From contig OX439127.1 in the NCBI GenBank assembly GCA_949318235.1, positions 32,264,873 to 32,328,872 of the forward strand: DNA of 64,000 nucleotides, in the 5' to 3' direction. Under the pieces are notes generated by a model. The model searched no databases and was not told where the DNA came from. It saw only the letters and a program-made list of their open reading frames with translations. The translations under genes and the position numbers were made by a program. Below, one piece after another: positions 21,660 to 35,457 of the stretch. The first letter of the stretch is position 1. The number at the start of each line of letters is the position of its first letter. Source of the DNA: Ecdyonurus torrentis (taxonomy: Eukaryota; Arthropoda; Insecta; Ephemeroptera; Heptageniidae).

Positions 21660-23389
21660 GCATACAGCATAATATGTTATGCAAATTCATACTCACTACT
21701 GGAATGACAATCTAATATATATACAAAACACATTTTATTATTATTTTATGCATGCAAAAACCCCTGCATCAAAACACAATATGTTATAAGGTATTTCCTG
21801 ATTTTATATACTAAACCATACGATATAGCTCTCGCCTCGCTATGGTTATATAATTAAACCTTAAGCATATCCTCCTTTTTATATGTATGTTTCCAACATA
21901 TACCAATTTAACCTATAATTAAAAAAAAAGTACAAAAAGTCAATGTAAATTTAAAATAATAAAAAATTATATCATAGGCCATTGCAATCCTGCAAGCCGC
22001 AGGATATAGTTATCAAATCTCCGACCTCTGACCAGTTTGACATTAATTACCAATGGTTAGCTTGCTTTTTTAGTTTTGAGAGTCAACATTTATAAAAATT
22101 ATTTGAATAAGTAGTTGGAATTACATCATCTTTTCAATATACTTCCGTTTTTTTTTTTTTTTTTAATACTAAATTTAGCTTGTTTCGTATGTGTGTGGCA
22201 GCACTGTGCTTAAAATAACAGCAGCAGGCCAGGAAAAAAACAGAGTTATTGGAAAAAAAAAAAGCAGAGGGCAGAGAACCGCAGAGCGCAGAGAACAAGA
22301 AGAAAAAGAACAGTATGATAGGCTAAACATCGAGATGCATACATTTTTGTATTGTAAGCTGATAAATAAATAGTTGTTGGAGTTTTTAGGAAAAAGAATT
22401 AAAAATATTATTTTAAGAAATCAGCAGTGGACGTGTACATACATACTTCTGCAACTGACTCCAAGATATGAAAATTCTTCACTTACCGGTATTACACTGT
22501 TGGGGGTGTGTTATGTTTTTTTTTTTTTTTTTTTTTTTAGGGTAGATTTTATGTATTTTATCTTACAAACTGGCAATACATAGGTGCATAAATAGGTAAA
22601 ATAAATTAATTTGGCAGTCATAATAATAAATATTGAAATATCTTAGTGTATGTAGTATAAATAGCTTCAGTTGCTGATCAAATAAACTGCATGTATGTAT
22701 TCCGACCTACTCTTGGCCTATTAAGTCCTAATCTCGGCCGCACTTTGATCCACGATTTAAAATAGAAAAAAGCTGAAACTTCGGTTTATTTCTGAATCAC
22801 TAGATGACAGGACGTGCATATTATACTGCAATGTCCATGTGTTTTTTGTACCGTCGACGGCAAATACGGCAATAGAACGGGACGAAAAATCGTAAAATAG
22901 CCGAGAATAGGTCTGAATACCACTACCGGTACTACTGCAAGTATGTATAGATATCGTGTACACACAGTATTGCACACATGATACCTGAGCTAGTGAACAC
23001 AAAAATATGAACATGGTTGGCTAAATACATACACCTGCCCAGCAAGCACATGTATACTTGTCTTGTTATGTATGATTCCCAGTGCATTTTCTCAATTTTG
23101 CAGTGTACATTAACCCTGTTTTTGTGTCACTCTAGAGGTCAAGTTGCATATAGTTGCCACATACATTTTTGTGTGTGTAAAGTGCTAGCAAATTGCAGTA
23201 ATGCTCAATGTTTTTTCTAGTGTCATGTATGCTGAAATTTTACGTACCTGGCAAAATGCACGTTGCTTACACCTGGCAAGTGTGTGACCTCTACACTATC
23301 ATACAGGTGTAGGACAATTATAAATGCATACATAACATACGTACTTTATTTGTCTCAGAATGATAAGCAAAAGGTCTTGAAGTTTCAAA
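21660..23389. other. Intergenic, no gene seen
   Basis: AT-rich DNA with poly-T at about 22517-22538 and one purine-rich patch (22225-22320). No splice-bounded open frame recognised. Confidence 0.45.
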
Positions 23390-23592
23390 CAAGGATATTG
23401 TTCTACAGTTTGCACCACCTCAGCAAAAACAGGTCTGTGATGAATGCTTTTCATGCATTTGGTCTTCAGTGGACACCACTTTATGGCAAGTACATAACAC
23501 ACTGTGGAGTCCACCAAACACCAGATGCATGGCAAGCATTCGTCATGGGCCTATAGATTTTTTGCCGAGGTGAGTTTGGATAGAATATTACC
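23390..23592. mobile_element. Imperfect inverted-repeat element
   Basis: GATGAATGCTTTTCATGCAT (23439 on) is mirrored by ATGCATGGCAAGCATTCGTC, and the similarity extends outward through CACCTCAGCAAAAA / TTTTTTGCCGAGGTG. Arms are about 80 bp. Internal open frames follow from the symmetry only. Confidence 0.65.
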
Positions 23593-23600
23593 GAAACAAG

Positions 23601-23721
23601 TACAGCTCTGGCCAAAAGTTCCCAAACGATTTGCACAGGCAACCCGCAACTACACTGCTATCTTTATGAGAAAACGCAGCGGCTGCCGCTGCCCCGTTCG
23701 GGAACTTTTGTCCATAGGTGT
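23601..23721. mobile_element. MITE, TACAGCTCTGG family, copy 1
   Basis: Starts TACAGCTCTGGCCAAAAGTT. The interior shares TTTATGAGAAAACGCAGCGG with copy 3. The right end (CTTTTGTCCATAGG) is partly decayed. TA-flanked, Tc1/mariner style. Confidence 0.8.
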
Positions 23722-24042
23722 GCATTCAGAAAGTTGTGTTTGCTGGTCTGGTATCCTAAATCCTTACAATACATTTTAGTATATTACAAGATTATATATG
23801 TAGATAGCTTTCTCGTATCAGTGGAAATTTAGCATGCAACCTTGAACCATAACTCTTTTCTTCATAAAACTCTTAGTTTGCATCACACATATCCTCAGAT
23901 ACAAGAAAGCTACTTGATCTTATTGATACTTAATTGTGCTAATCTTTTATTCTTATTCTTATTTTAATTCTATTGCCTTAAATACTATGTATTACAGTAA
24001 ATAAAGCATTGTCTTCATTCGTCTCCATGTGAAAATGTTATG

Positions 24043-24316
24043 TACAGTTGCAGACAAATGAAAGGTAACCATTTAAACATGTTGCTATTTTATTCGCCTC
24101 AAATTTTATGTGAAAACGATATTACGTCATATTCACGTGTTTCGTTACCTGCTCAGGTGTAGCGTTATCAATCAGGTGAGCTGCTTTAGCCAATAAGCCA
24201 AACACGTCTTATGATTCTTGTGAATATTAGGTAATAATATAGTCTCCACATAATGTTTGAGGCGTGCAAAAAAGCAGCAAGTTTAAAGGATAACCTTTCA
24301 TTTGTCTGAAACTGTA
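24043..24316. mobile_element. Inverted-repeat element with TACAGTTGCAGACAAATG ends
   Basis: The left end TACAGTTGCAGACAAATGAA and the right end CATTTGTCTGAAACTGTA mirror each other over about 65 bp (through ACCATTTAAAC and CGCCTCAAA). It resembles the termini of the large palindrome at 7654-9309. It abuts the next MITE with only 3 bp between. Confidence 0.8.
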
Positions 24317-24319
24317 CAG

Positions 24320-24436
24320 TACAGCTCTGGACAAAAGTTTCCAAATTGGACAGATAGGCAACCTGCAATGCTTTCCTTATGAGAAAAACTTGGGTTGTCC
24401 ATATGCCTTGTGTGGAAACTTGAGTTCAGAGCTGTA
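24320..24436. mobile_element. MITE, TACAGCTCTGG family, copy 2
   Basis: Starts TACAGCTCTGGACAAAAGTT and ends AGTTCAGAGCTGTA. The interior shares AGGCAACC.GCAA and TTATGAGAAAA with copies 1 and 3. Confidence 0.8.
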
Positions 24437-24447
24437 TATATGATATC

Positions 24448-24582
24448 TATATGAAATCGTCAGATGCAAAAGCAGACATCCGACATTTGCTGTAAGCATC
24501 AATTACTCTTACTAAGCAGTTAAAAAATGAACCATGCAGCAAATGACGAATATCTGCTTTTTGCATCTGACGCTTTCATATA
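24448..24582. mobile_element. MITE with GTCAGATGCAAAAGCAGA arms
   Basis: TATATGAAATCGTCAGATGC on the left is mirrored by GCATCTGACGCTTTCATATA on the right. Arms are about 55 bp. It is the third inverted-repeat element in a row within 540 bp. Confidence 0.8.
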
Positions 24583-24935
24583 TGATGTTCAGGCAATAGA
24601 TTCTTATTTAAATTTTATTATTATTTATTTTAAAGCTTCCAGTCTGTAGTTCTAATTTAACATGTTACACATACCTTGTATGCATAAGCCTATACATATG
24701 TTTATTGTGCACATGTGTATCAAAAGGAAAGTGAGAAGTAAAGAAAATTTTGAAACATACATGTACATAAAAATGCATGTATTATGTATTCATTCATATA
24801 TAGTACACATAATAAAATTATTTTATTTATTTATTATTATTTTTTTTTTGTCATGCTGCGCACTAATATTGAGTTACTGTACTTTCCTATATTTTTTAGG
24901 AAGAAGGTGTTAATAGTCAACAAAGATTTTAAAGA

Positions 24936-26846
24936 ATGGGTCTTAAGAAACATGGCAGTACAAGGAGAAAAGTCCTTAATTTAAAGGATAGCTCCAACCC
25001 TTCAAAACAATCTTGGCAAAGTAAGCTTTACTTAATTTTGTATTTACTCTCTTCCCAATCTTCAGCAAAGTGTATGTGCTAGTTTCACTTACTGGTATGT
25101 GAAATTGGCACTATCAACATTTGGAGGTTTCTTTAATTGCAATAAGAAAATATTACAAGGCAAAATAATAGGAACAAAAAATGTACAATCTAAGCTTTTC
25201 ACTAACAACAGAGATGCATCTTTGAGCCTTAATTCTGAACAGACTTTATTGATTTATAGAATTTTTGATGAGCAAATTTAATTTATGAAGTAGATTATTA
25301 TTGATGATGATGTTAATAATAATAATAATGACCCCCCCCCCCTCATCAGCAGTAATTGCTTATAATAATTATTGAATTTGCAAAATAACAGGAAATTTAG
25401 AACCTTTCCTCAAATACTCACTAATACCACACCTTAGTGAAAATTAAAATATAAGCCCAATATTTAAATGAAGCTGAATCTAAGCCACAAATCTTAAAGT
25501 AATAAAAATTCTTAAAATTAACTGCAATTTGATATTTGTGTACAGGTAAAATGTCCAACATTTGGTACTTAAATTATATCTCTTGTCAAGTAAATGTTGA
25601 GAATAAATACTTATTTTAAGAATTGCTTTTGTGTATTTCAGGTAAATATCAACCTGTTAATGCTTCTGGTACTGATGAGGTGACAAGTGTGACTTCATCC
25701 AATAAGGAGAAGAGTAGAGAAGCCAGCAACCCCCTTGGTGGCCTGCTTCAATGCTATGAGTCTGACTGCAGTGTCGAAGATGAAAGTGAAATACAAATTA
25801 ACTCTAAAGTAAAAAATTTTATGGAGGTAATCATATATAATAATAATAATTAGTTTTTATTAAGAGGTAAAAATAGGTACAGCTCTGGACAAAAGTTTGA
25901 GAACGATTTGTGTAGGCAACCCGCAAGCACTCTATGTTATCTTTATGAGAAAACGCAGCGGCCGCCGCTGCCTTGTTATTAAACTTTTGTCCAGAGCTGT
26001 ACATACCCACTTACATGGTCCTCTGATTTTTTTTTTATTTTTTTTTTTTTATTTTTTTAATAAAATCACTTGTCAGAGTGTTTCATAATTTTGATTTTTT
26101 GCAGTACATATAATTATCAGTTTTCAAGTAACATTTATCAAAATATATATTAAGTTTACAAATTCTCACTGAATAATAAGTACCGACATTCATCACAAGC
26201 ATTTTAGCACATTTAGAGTCTAAGGGTTATATTTAGATGGCTTGCATCTCAAAATCTAAAAAGAAAACTTCCAAACTTTATGATACCATTTGAAAGTTAA
26301 TAGTAATAGTTAATAGTATAGTTATAGTTAATAGTATGATAAAATTTTTAGAACTTATGACCATCAGATAAGAGTGAAAATAATTAATGAAATTAACATA
26401 AGCTCTTATGGGACTAAATTTTCAAAAAATCATAATTTAAAATCTAGTATGGTGACCCCCCAAAATTTTTACATTTTTTGAAGATACCTTATCCTAATGT
26501 ATCGCTGTGCAAAATTTAATAAACTGAACACTATCCCATAATTTAAAGTAGAGATATTATTTAGTTTTTATTTCTTTACAAATTATACATATTTATTTAT
26601 AGTAGAAAATGCAATTTTTCTATAGTGAAAAATAGCAATAGTTCAGCCATTATTAGTATCACTCATCTACTATATAATTTTTTTTTAATAAAAAGTAAAA
26701 TTAAATGGTTAAGATTCAATTATTAATATTTTTTATGATATTATTTTGTACAAATGTTGTTTTCAAAATTCACAACATAAGCTTTTTAATATATTTTTTA
26801 GAAACATTGAAGTTGCATGATTTTTCAATAATTTGTTTGACTCAAT

Positions 26847-26889
<43 letters not shown>

Positions 26890-29800
26890 TGGTAGATCAT
26901 TCCAAAGTTTTGGTCCTTTTACAGTAAAATATATATACTCTTTGTTGCTTGCATTTCAAAAATAAAGTGAATGGATCAATGTAGTGTACTAAAACATAAA
27001 GTAGTACTTCATGTAAGCAATAATTTGCAGTCTTTCTGAATGCTTTGAGAATATATACGTAATATCACATACTATTTTTCAAAACTTGAGCAATGCTGAT
27101 TGAGTAAATTTACTAAATTTAATATTTAATATTATTGCAATTATTTTCAGGAAATTGAAAAACTTTCCAGTGATGCAACCAATGAGAAGCCCTCCTCAGC
27201 TGAAGAGACTTCAACTAGGCCCTCTGATTATGTACACGCAGTTAATTCTGCAGTAGAATCCACTGAATCATGTGGTAATTATTTTAATATTTTTAATAAA
27301 TATTAAGTATGTATATATAAGTTTAAGTATATAAAGTAAATACCGGTACATAAAGTATTATAAATATAAATACATTGGGTGATTTATTTATATTTTTAAA
27401 AACATACAGTAAGTCTCAATTTTGTGTCCTTACAAACTAAATATACGTACTTGAAACCTAAAAAAAAGGCAAATTTTCTAAATTTGACGTGTCAAAATTA
27501 GGAAGTTTACTTTTAAAATGCATAAGTTGGTGGATGAGGTGAAGCCATCTGATAATCCAACAAAATTGAGATTTAACTAGTAAACTTTAAATAGCAAAAC
27601 ATGAGTAAAAGGTATGGCTCTACAATTTTTTTTTCTCTTCCTTGCAGTATGGCAAGAGTGTTATGATGAAAATATGGGGCATCCATATTACTGGAATACT
27701 GAGACAAATGAAGTGGTCTGGGAAATGCCAAATGTATATAGACTGCATGCTGACAAACTAGCAAAGCTTGAAAGCAGCGGAGAAGGTGCTTCTGTAAGTG
27801 TTGTCCCAGCAAGTGAGGCAACAACACCAATCATAGGTAAACAATGTTCCACTCAACTTGTCCATGTTAAATAAAAGTAAACTTGAATTCTATGTCATTT
27901 TCTTGTTATAGAAGATTATCCAGGCAATACATCTGGAGAAGCTAGTGCAGGAAATTACGATTATCCCTCCACCCCAGTGTAAGTTCACCTAATTGATAAT
28001 TTGCTTTATAGTTAAGCCAAAGTGCCCCTCCCCCAAATTTATAATAATTTATCTGAATTTTGTTAGTATTTTAATTATTATTATTACTTTATTTAAATTG
28101 ATGAGTTGAATTGATCGGTTTTTAATTATTGACCTATTTGTTGAATATATTGTAAGTTATGTAACATTTTTAAAAATTATAATAAAATAAATAATAGAAA
28201 ATAGTAGTAGTGGTTAGTTAAAACTTGGGATCACATGTTTTAGTGTAGGCATGTTGTAATCTCTCTCCTATCATTTTCTGTTATCAATTTTATTTTTAAT
28301 TTTTTAATGTGTATAACCGCAATGTTTTCCCCCTCATTAAAATTTATATTAGTGCAAATATATTTGTGTCACTTGTAAAACCAAAGAGATTATATAGATA
28401 GAGAGGTAAGTCCTATGGTAATAGCATTAAGAGCTCTGTGCCTCCAAAGAAAATATTCTCACAAGTCATGCATAAAACTGTAGCTATTTACAGTGCTGCT
28501 CCAAGCGGTCACTTGTGGTAAGCAGCTGGCTCGTTTGAAAAATAATATGCACAGAAGCAGAGTGAGGTGAGAAACCCTTTTTTGCGCAAGTGGCTGAACA
28601 CATTCTGATTTAGCTACACGATGGCGGCAAGCGCAACGAAAGGCTAGGACCGCAGCGCTCTGTGCCTTACCCTCTCTATCTATAATAACTCTATGTGTAA
28701 AACATGTGTTGTAATATTGGACCCTCTTGCCATGTTTCAGTAGCAAGACTGAAAATATTGCCGAGTCTGTTGAGAACAAGCTGAGAGTGCCTTGCAGAGA
28801 CGACATTGCCCCCCAAAACAGTCAAGAAGTGAAACCTAAAGATGCACGTGATCAAGAAGTTGTGCAATCTAATAGCTCATCTATGTGTTATCTGAACTCT
28901 AATGTGCCTGTCAATGAAACAGTAATAAGTAGTCCTAAGCTGAGAGTAAAAGCAACAACCAATCCTTTAGCACTTGTTGCAAATTATGGACCAGACTCAG
29001 ATGATGAGATGGATCAAAGTAATTGTATCTCAGCCTCAAATCTTGTTGTTGAAAACAAATTAACAGTTCCTTCTACCTCCTTATTTCCAATCAGTATTGG
29101 ACATTCTGATGATGAAGCAGATTATTCTAATCCAGAAATTTCTGAGCTCAAAAGGAAATATTTAGAGGTATTTGATGTTTAGAGTATTTTGGTATTTTAG
29201 AGGATATTTGTTTATATGGCACAATATTTTCAACATTGAATAACAATGATTACATTTAATCTAAATCTCCATTTAAAACCATTATTTTGTCATGCAATTA
29301 AGTTTATTTTATAGTACAAATATTGCTCTATGTTAACAAGCCATAATTAAATGAAGTGATTTATTTTCTCTTTAAATTCAACGAGAAGTCAAATTTATCA
29401 CATCAAGTATTATTTTCTTATATAATCCTACTTATTTCTAAATATTATCAATTCTCATTTTGTATTTATAAATACTAGGATGATCTGGAGAAAGCTGTTT
29501 CTCATAAACTACCCAAAACATCACTTACTCAGGAAAATCAAGACTTCTCAGATCTAATCAGCAATAAACGAGCATTTCAGAGAAAAAAGCGAATTGACTT
29601 TGCCACAGTAGCAGTAGGTCCAACTGTTAAAACTTCCATTCCAAGTGTGACACCAAGGTAAATTTGTGCTTCACGTTGTTTTCATATATCATTTCTCTAA
29701 TTTATTTTCATTTTGCAATTGCAGCAGCAGTTTTTGTAAATCAGAAGACACTGATGAATCTGTTATAACACCCAGACTGGGGTTGGGATTTAGTGGAGGA

Positions 29801-32800
29801 AGTGAAAGTTCGGTCTCCATTGAAAGTAAAAAGCCATTCAATGGCATTCACTTCATTAAAGCAGAAACGATCAATGTGCCTGATAATACTGTAGTCTCAA
29901 AAGCTGGGAAAGGTAAATATATATTTTATTAAAATCTTTCACACTAGTTACATTCAATATATTTCACTTTGACGGTTCCAGGTAGCTTGTTTGTTTTTCA
30001 TGATATATACGTATTATTATGTAAAAAAAATAATAATGATGAGTCCTAGGTTAAAGACAAGGATGGTTTAAGGTCATGAGTAAACCCTGATGCTATTTTA
30101 AATTACAAAGTGTGTTTATTTCCAATTCCTCCTTACACAAGAAATTGTTGCATAATGGGTTAAAGTAGAGGCATCTCAACATTTTAAATGTTCTTATCAA
30201 GCATTGTTTTGACACTGAATGCAGTCAGTTTAAGTCTGGGCTAGAAATTATTTTCTCCAACAAGGGTCCCTGTTAGTTACAAGTGTTACAACTCTCTTTT
30301 CCTAATTTTTCAAATCCATGTCTCGCCTTTCTAATCTTTATTTATCAATCAAATAGTTATCGTGATTTTTTAATAAGCAAAAAAAAAAAAAATAAATAAT
30401 AATAATAATAATATAATAATACTTTTTTAAAATTTATTTAATTATTATTATTTGAATGGCAAAGTTTAGACTTGACAATAGTTTAGCCCACTCTTACACA
30501 AAACCTAACCCCAACTCATGTGTAATTATACAGAACAAATGTGTTAGTTTATATTTGCATAATACATTAAAAAGATAAAACCATTGCTGTTGTGATGATA
30601 GACATAAATAAAAGGATTGCAACAGTTTTTTTCAAAGTATTTAGTGATATTACACGTTGAAAATGTTAGAAATGAATGTGGAAATATAAATTATACAATG
30701 TTGCAACCCTAATGCTTTTTACTGATACATTTACGTAAAGAATTCTATTTTTGGTTTAACAAATTTTGCTACAAGGATTAATGATTATTACCTATAATTA
30801 TCATTTTTTGTGTGTAGGTGAATATTATGATGATAGCAAAGTTGAGGATACTGCAGAGTTAATAGTGGACAAACTAGCATTTCTTTTGGAAGCAGAAACA
30901 TCAGCCTTGTCACCTGTGATGGCCTTACATCTCCAGCTGGAGGTAAGAACTATTGTACAAATTATTTGCTCGTACCATTACTACATTTTATTATTAAAAA
31001 AGAAGAAAAAAGAATGCAATTAATAGATTAAACAAACAAAAACAATCCATATTTTGCTACAAAAGTGATATAACTTATTTGTCATGGTTTTTGCAGACTT
31101 TGCTGGCTGCATGGCAGGCTGGGGCCTTGACATGCTCATATCTGACTGAGAAGCTAGAAGAGGCAGCTAGTGAGCTCAGCAAGCAGGAGATGAGCGCAGC
31201 TCCTGCAGGCTGGCTCTGTCGCTGGGATAGGTACGCACAAGTCTGCTGTCATATCAACAATCCTCATCCAATACTCCTTCTCCTTCTAACTACACTTCCT
31301 GTCAATTAAACAACGTGACTTTAGTCTAAACATTTTTTTAATACATCTAACTTCTTTGTTGGTATCCTGTGCTCTTTAAAATGAGGGATTTTTCCCCATA
31401 GGTTAAATTGTTTTTGGTAATTGAATTTATCATATTGTGAAGGACATTTAGTTTTAATTCATTTTTATTTTTACACTTTATTTTCACTTGTGTGCAGGAT
31501 GAAAGTATTTGTAACCATTTAATAGTGCAAGTTGTGAGCTTTGTACACTTAATGCTTAATAGTTCTTTGATCACACTCCTACTCAAATATAATTAACAGT
31601 CACACAATTCAAATTTTAATGTAACATCTTTCTGGTATTAAGATAGAAAAGCATGCAACATTTTTTTTTTTTCTTGAACCCACATTCTGTACAGTCTGTT
31701 TTGTGGTTTCAATGTAAGAGTACAGGATAATTATCAGAAGTAAGTAGGGCAAGAGTATATATTTTTTTATCAACCAACAAGAAGATCCTGGCGAAGAATG
31801 GGCTGATTTGTAGCCGTTCAACAGTAAAACACATTAAAATACCATTTTATCCTCGATCAAAGTACGTTGAGAATAGAAATTCATTTTCCAATTCCTCCAC
31901 GTAAGAACTTCTTGAGTACCCTACAGAGCTCTGCACTCAAGAGGGCTGAGCGATGCTGTGGATACAGCATAAAGTTGGTAAGTTTTATTTTTTTGAATTG
32001 AAAGTTTAATCTATATCCAAACTTTTTTTTTTTTTTAAAAAAGAGAGCATACTTTTATTTGTCAACTTTTCTATGCAATATAGTTTCTTGAATTATGCAG
32101 AATCCATGTAAGTTTATGTTTAGAAAAGTGGAACAGTAAGTCATTTGAAGAGGGATGTGTATATGATGACATTTACTCTACTAATAGAAGTAAGCTGTTC
32201 AGTTTGATATTTTTCAACTAAAACATTGCGTCTACAATTTTATGTTGTAATAACATGTAGTAATGAGGAAATAAAACTTTAATTTTTGTATTCTGCTGTT
32301 TGCCATTTCGGTTGATTTATTTCTTTGTTCATTTATTTACTTAAATTAGTTTGAAAGTAAACAGTACTATCATGACTCGGATATGAAAACCTCGGATTAG
32401 ACACTTGAGTGTTTTTGAAGTTTGAATCGTTATAATTCAAAAATAAAAAGTCACAAAAAATTGAAATTATTTTTGTTGTGTGGCTTATATTTCTGACAAT
32501 ATATTTTATTATTATTATTATTATGTCATATTTTTATCACAAACAGTTTGCTCAAAATTCATCAATTAGTAAACTAACACACCCTGTTTTTGCACTCTGT
32601 TCAAAATAGTGAAATTAAAATTATTTTTCCCATGCAACAGTAAGCAATAAAAATGTCAAATGAATATCATAAAGTCAAGAAATGTTGCTTATGCTTAATG
32701 TACAGTTGACAATTTTTTTTTTGCAAGCAACCCCTTTGCCAAAATTTGCAAAAAACGGATCTCGCGTTCTATTTATGTTTTGAAGCTCAAAGTTATTTTA

Positions 32801-33089
32801 GGGGTGCAATTTTGTATTATTAAAAAATTTCTTGGCAATGTACAAAATTATTTTAAAATTAACTAAAATTTATGAATTAATTAACTTATGACCCCTGTAT
32901 TTACGCAAACCACAGTACATAAAATGCCTGATGACCGCAACCAAATCACAAATACATCAAATTTTAAAAAATTCATTTAACATCATGGAAATAAGATATT
33001 TACATTATTAGCAAAAGAACAATTAAGGGATTCAAAATTGCACCCCGAAAATAACTTTGAGCTTCAATACATTAATAAAACGCAATATA

Positions 33090-33137
<48 letters not shown>

Positions 33138-35417
33138 GCAAAGGGGTTGCTTGCAAAAAAATTTCAACTGTACATAAAGAATAAACAATATTTCTTGATA
33201 TTAATTTGATATTTTTATTGCTTACCGTTCGTTGCATGGTAAAAATAATTTTAATTTCCCTTTTTTGAATAGAGTGCGAAAACAGGGTGTTTTAGTTTAC
33301 TAATTGATGAATTGTGAGCAAACTGTTTGTGATAAAAAATATATGGCAATTATAAAATATTTTGTCAGATTTATAAGCCGCAAAACAGAAATAATAATTT
33401 CAATATTTTATGACTTTTTATTTTTGAATTATAACGATTCAAACTTCTAAAACACTCAAATGTCTAATCCGAGGTTTTCATATCCGGCTGACGATATATA
33501 ATCTATAAACAATTACTTAAGATAACGCATTGCAGCTATATTTAGTACATATTATTATTTTGTGTTAAAGACAAACCACTAAAACTGCAAAAACACACAT
33601 TTAAATATCTAGTATTTTCTAAATATTCAATTTCTTCTGTATAATATGCTGAACATAAATAGCTTACTGTACTTTAGTATACTGCAGAGCTTAGTAATGT
33701 TTCTATTATATTATTTATATATATATTTTTCTTTTTTGTCCCTTCCACCCTTTCAGATTTCTATTCAAATAATTTTTGTTTATCTATAGAAGTACTTATT
33801 TTTTTCTTGCTATAGAATGTTGTCAGATTTAACTAGTGTAAATAAAATATGCCAAAAAATTTGTTTGAAATACTGTAGGTAAAAATATTTGGAAAAGGCA
33901 TTTTGTTGTTATTCTTTTATTGTTTAAGCCCAGTGTGTTTTCCTTTGCCTTTTATTATTGTTAATCACATTAAATACAGGAAAAATGTTATACCTGTTCA
34001 TAATAAAAATATCTCTTTTGATTTCAGGTAAGGCCTGAGACACCCAAATGAATTGTGGAATGAAGAAATAGTTGCATTGTATTTTAGTTCTTAATATTTG
34101 ATGATTTAAGTCACATTCAAAAGCATTTCTGTGATACAGTACTTTATATAAAAATAAATGGTTTTATTGTGTTTTATAAAATAAAGAAACTTGAAATGTC
34201 TTGCAAATTTAAAAGTATATGTTTTGAAAATGCAACAAAACTTTATATAAAAATGTCATTTCAGCTTATTATAAACACCATATTAAAACAGATGTATGTT
34301 TTTTACATGACATTCAAAGCAGACTTATTGTAGAGTCTAATGAGAAAAACTTGTGGTTTGCCAAATTAGGTCCTCCAAGAGATACTTCTATCAGAATAGG
34401 GCAACAAAAGAAATCAAGATGGAGTATCCTGATACTGAACATGTAACAAATTTTGGAAGCAGCAGAATGATGAGTGATTGTGATTCATCAGTATTCACTT
34501 TATCCAAACCCCCAGTGAATGAGTCAGAAAAGTATTGTACTTCTTATGTACCTATGGCTTCTAGATTCAAAGTACCACATACTGCTGTTTCAAGTTCAGT
34601 AATTTCACCTACAACTTCTATACCAAGTAAGTTAATATTAAATTAATAGGCCTATAAAATATATAAACCAGCTTTTAAATTTTTCATAAATTTATTATGA
34701 ATTTATATTTACTATACCTACAGAATGCAAGGTCCATATATAAAGAGGTAGAGCTCAGTAATAAACCGGTGCATTCCATTTTATTTTGTGTTAGATTGTA
34801 CTTTGCATTTAAGCCAATAAAATAAATTTCACCATTTATGTCGCTGTTTAAGCAAATGAAGCAGTAAGTTGTCCTGAGGGCTAAGCAACCTATAGTATCC
34901 TCTATTAGTAATGTTCAAACGATCACCAAAGTTGACATGACATAAGACTAACAATAAGACTTGTTAGTGAAATCAAACAACATAAGATGAAATATTTATA
35001 TACTCTAAACTAACAATTTGAGCTTTATAAAACACAATCATAATAAACAATAATTAGAAGTTTTGTGTGTGTGTGTGTGTGTGTTTCTTGCCTCAGACAG
35101 TAGACGAGAAAAAAAAATGCAACAGTGAACCAGTGATGTTACTGTTGCATAATGTGACTTTCATTTCATCATGTGTTGATGACATGAAGATAGGCCTATA
35201 ATGTTACTGGTGAATTACTAAAAATATATATATATCCTATATATATATATATATATATCGAGGGTGCTCCGCTATAATGTCCTAAGTCCACTTGACCTTG
35301 AAAAATAAAAAATCGTCGGATCAACCCCAAATTTTGGATTTATCCATTTCAGGTCATTTGCAGCAAAAAATATTTTTCAAGGTCAAATGGACTTAGGACA
35401 TTATAGCGGAGCACCCT

Positions 35418-35457
<40 letters not shown>

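Noticed and set aside
23263..23779. Overlapping ORFs of 78-97 aa
   Set aside because: They lie in an inverted-repeat element and an adjacent MITE; no protein family recognised.
28610..28640. GATGGCGGCAAG resembling a YY1 promoter site in an FNBP4 intron
   Set aside because: It lies inside a MITE and no open frame or splice donor follows.
31900..31977. Possible extra FNBP4 exon ending at a GTAAGT
   Set aside because: No good acceptor or continuous frame, and exons 10 and 11 already join seamlessly across the WW2 domain.
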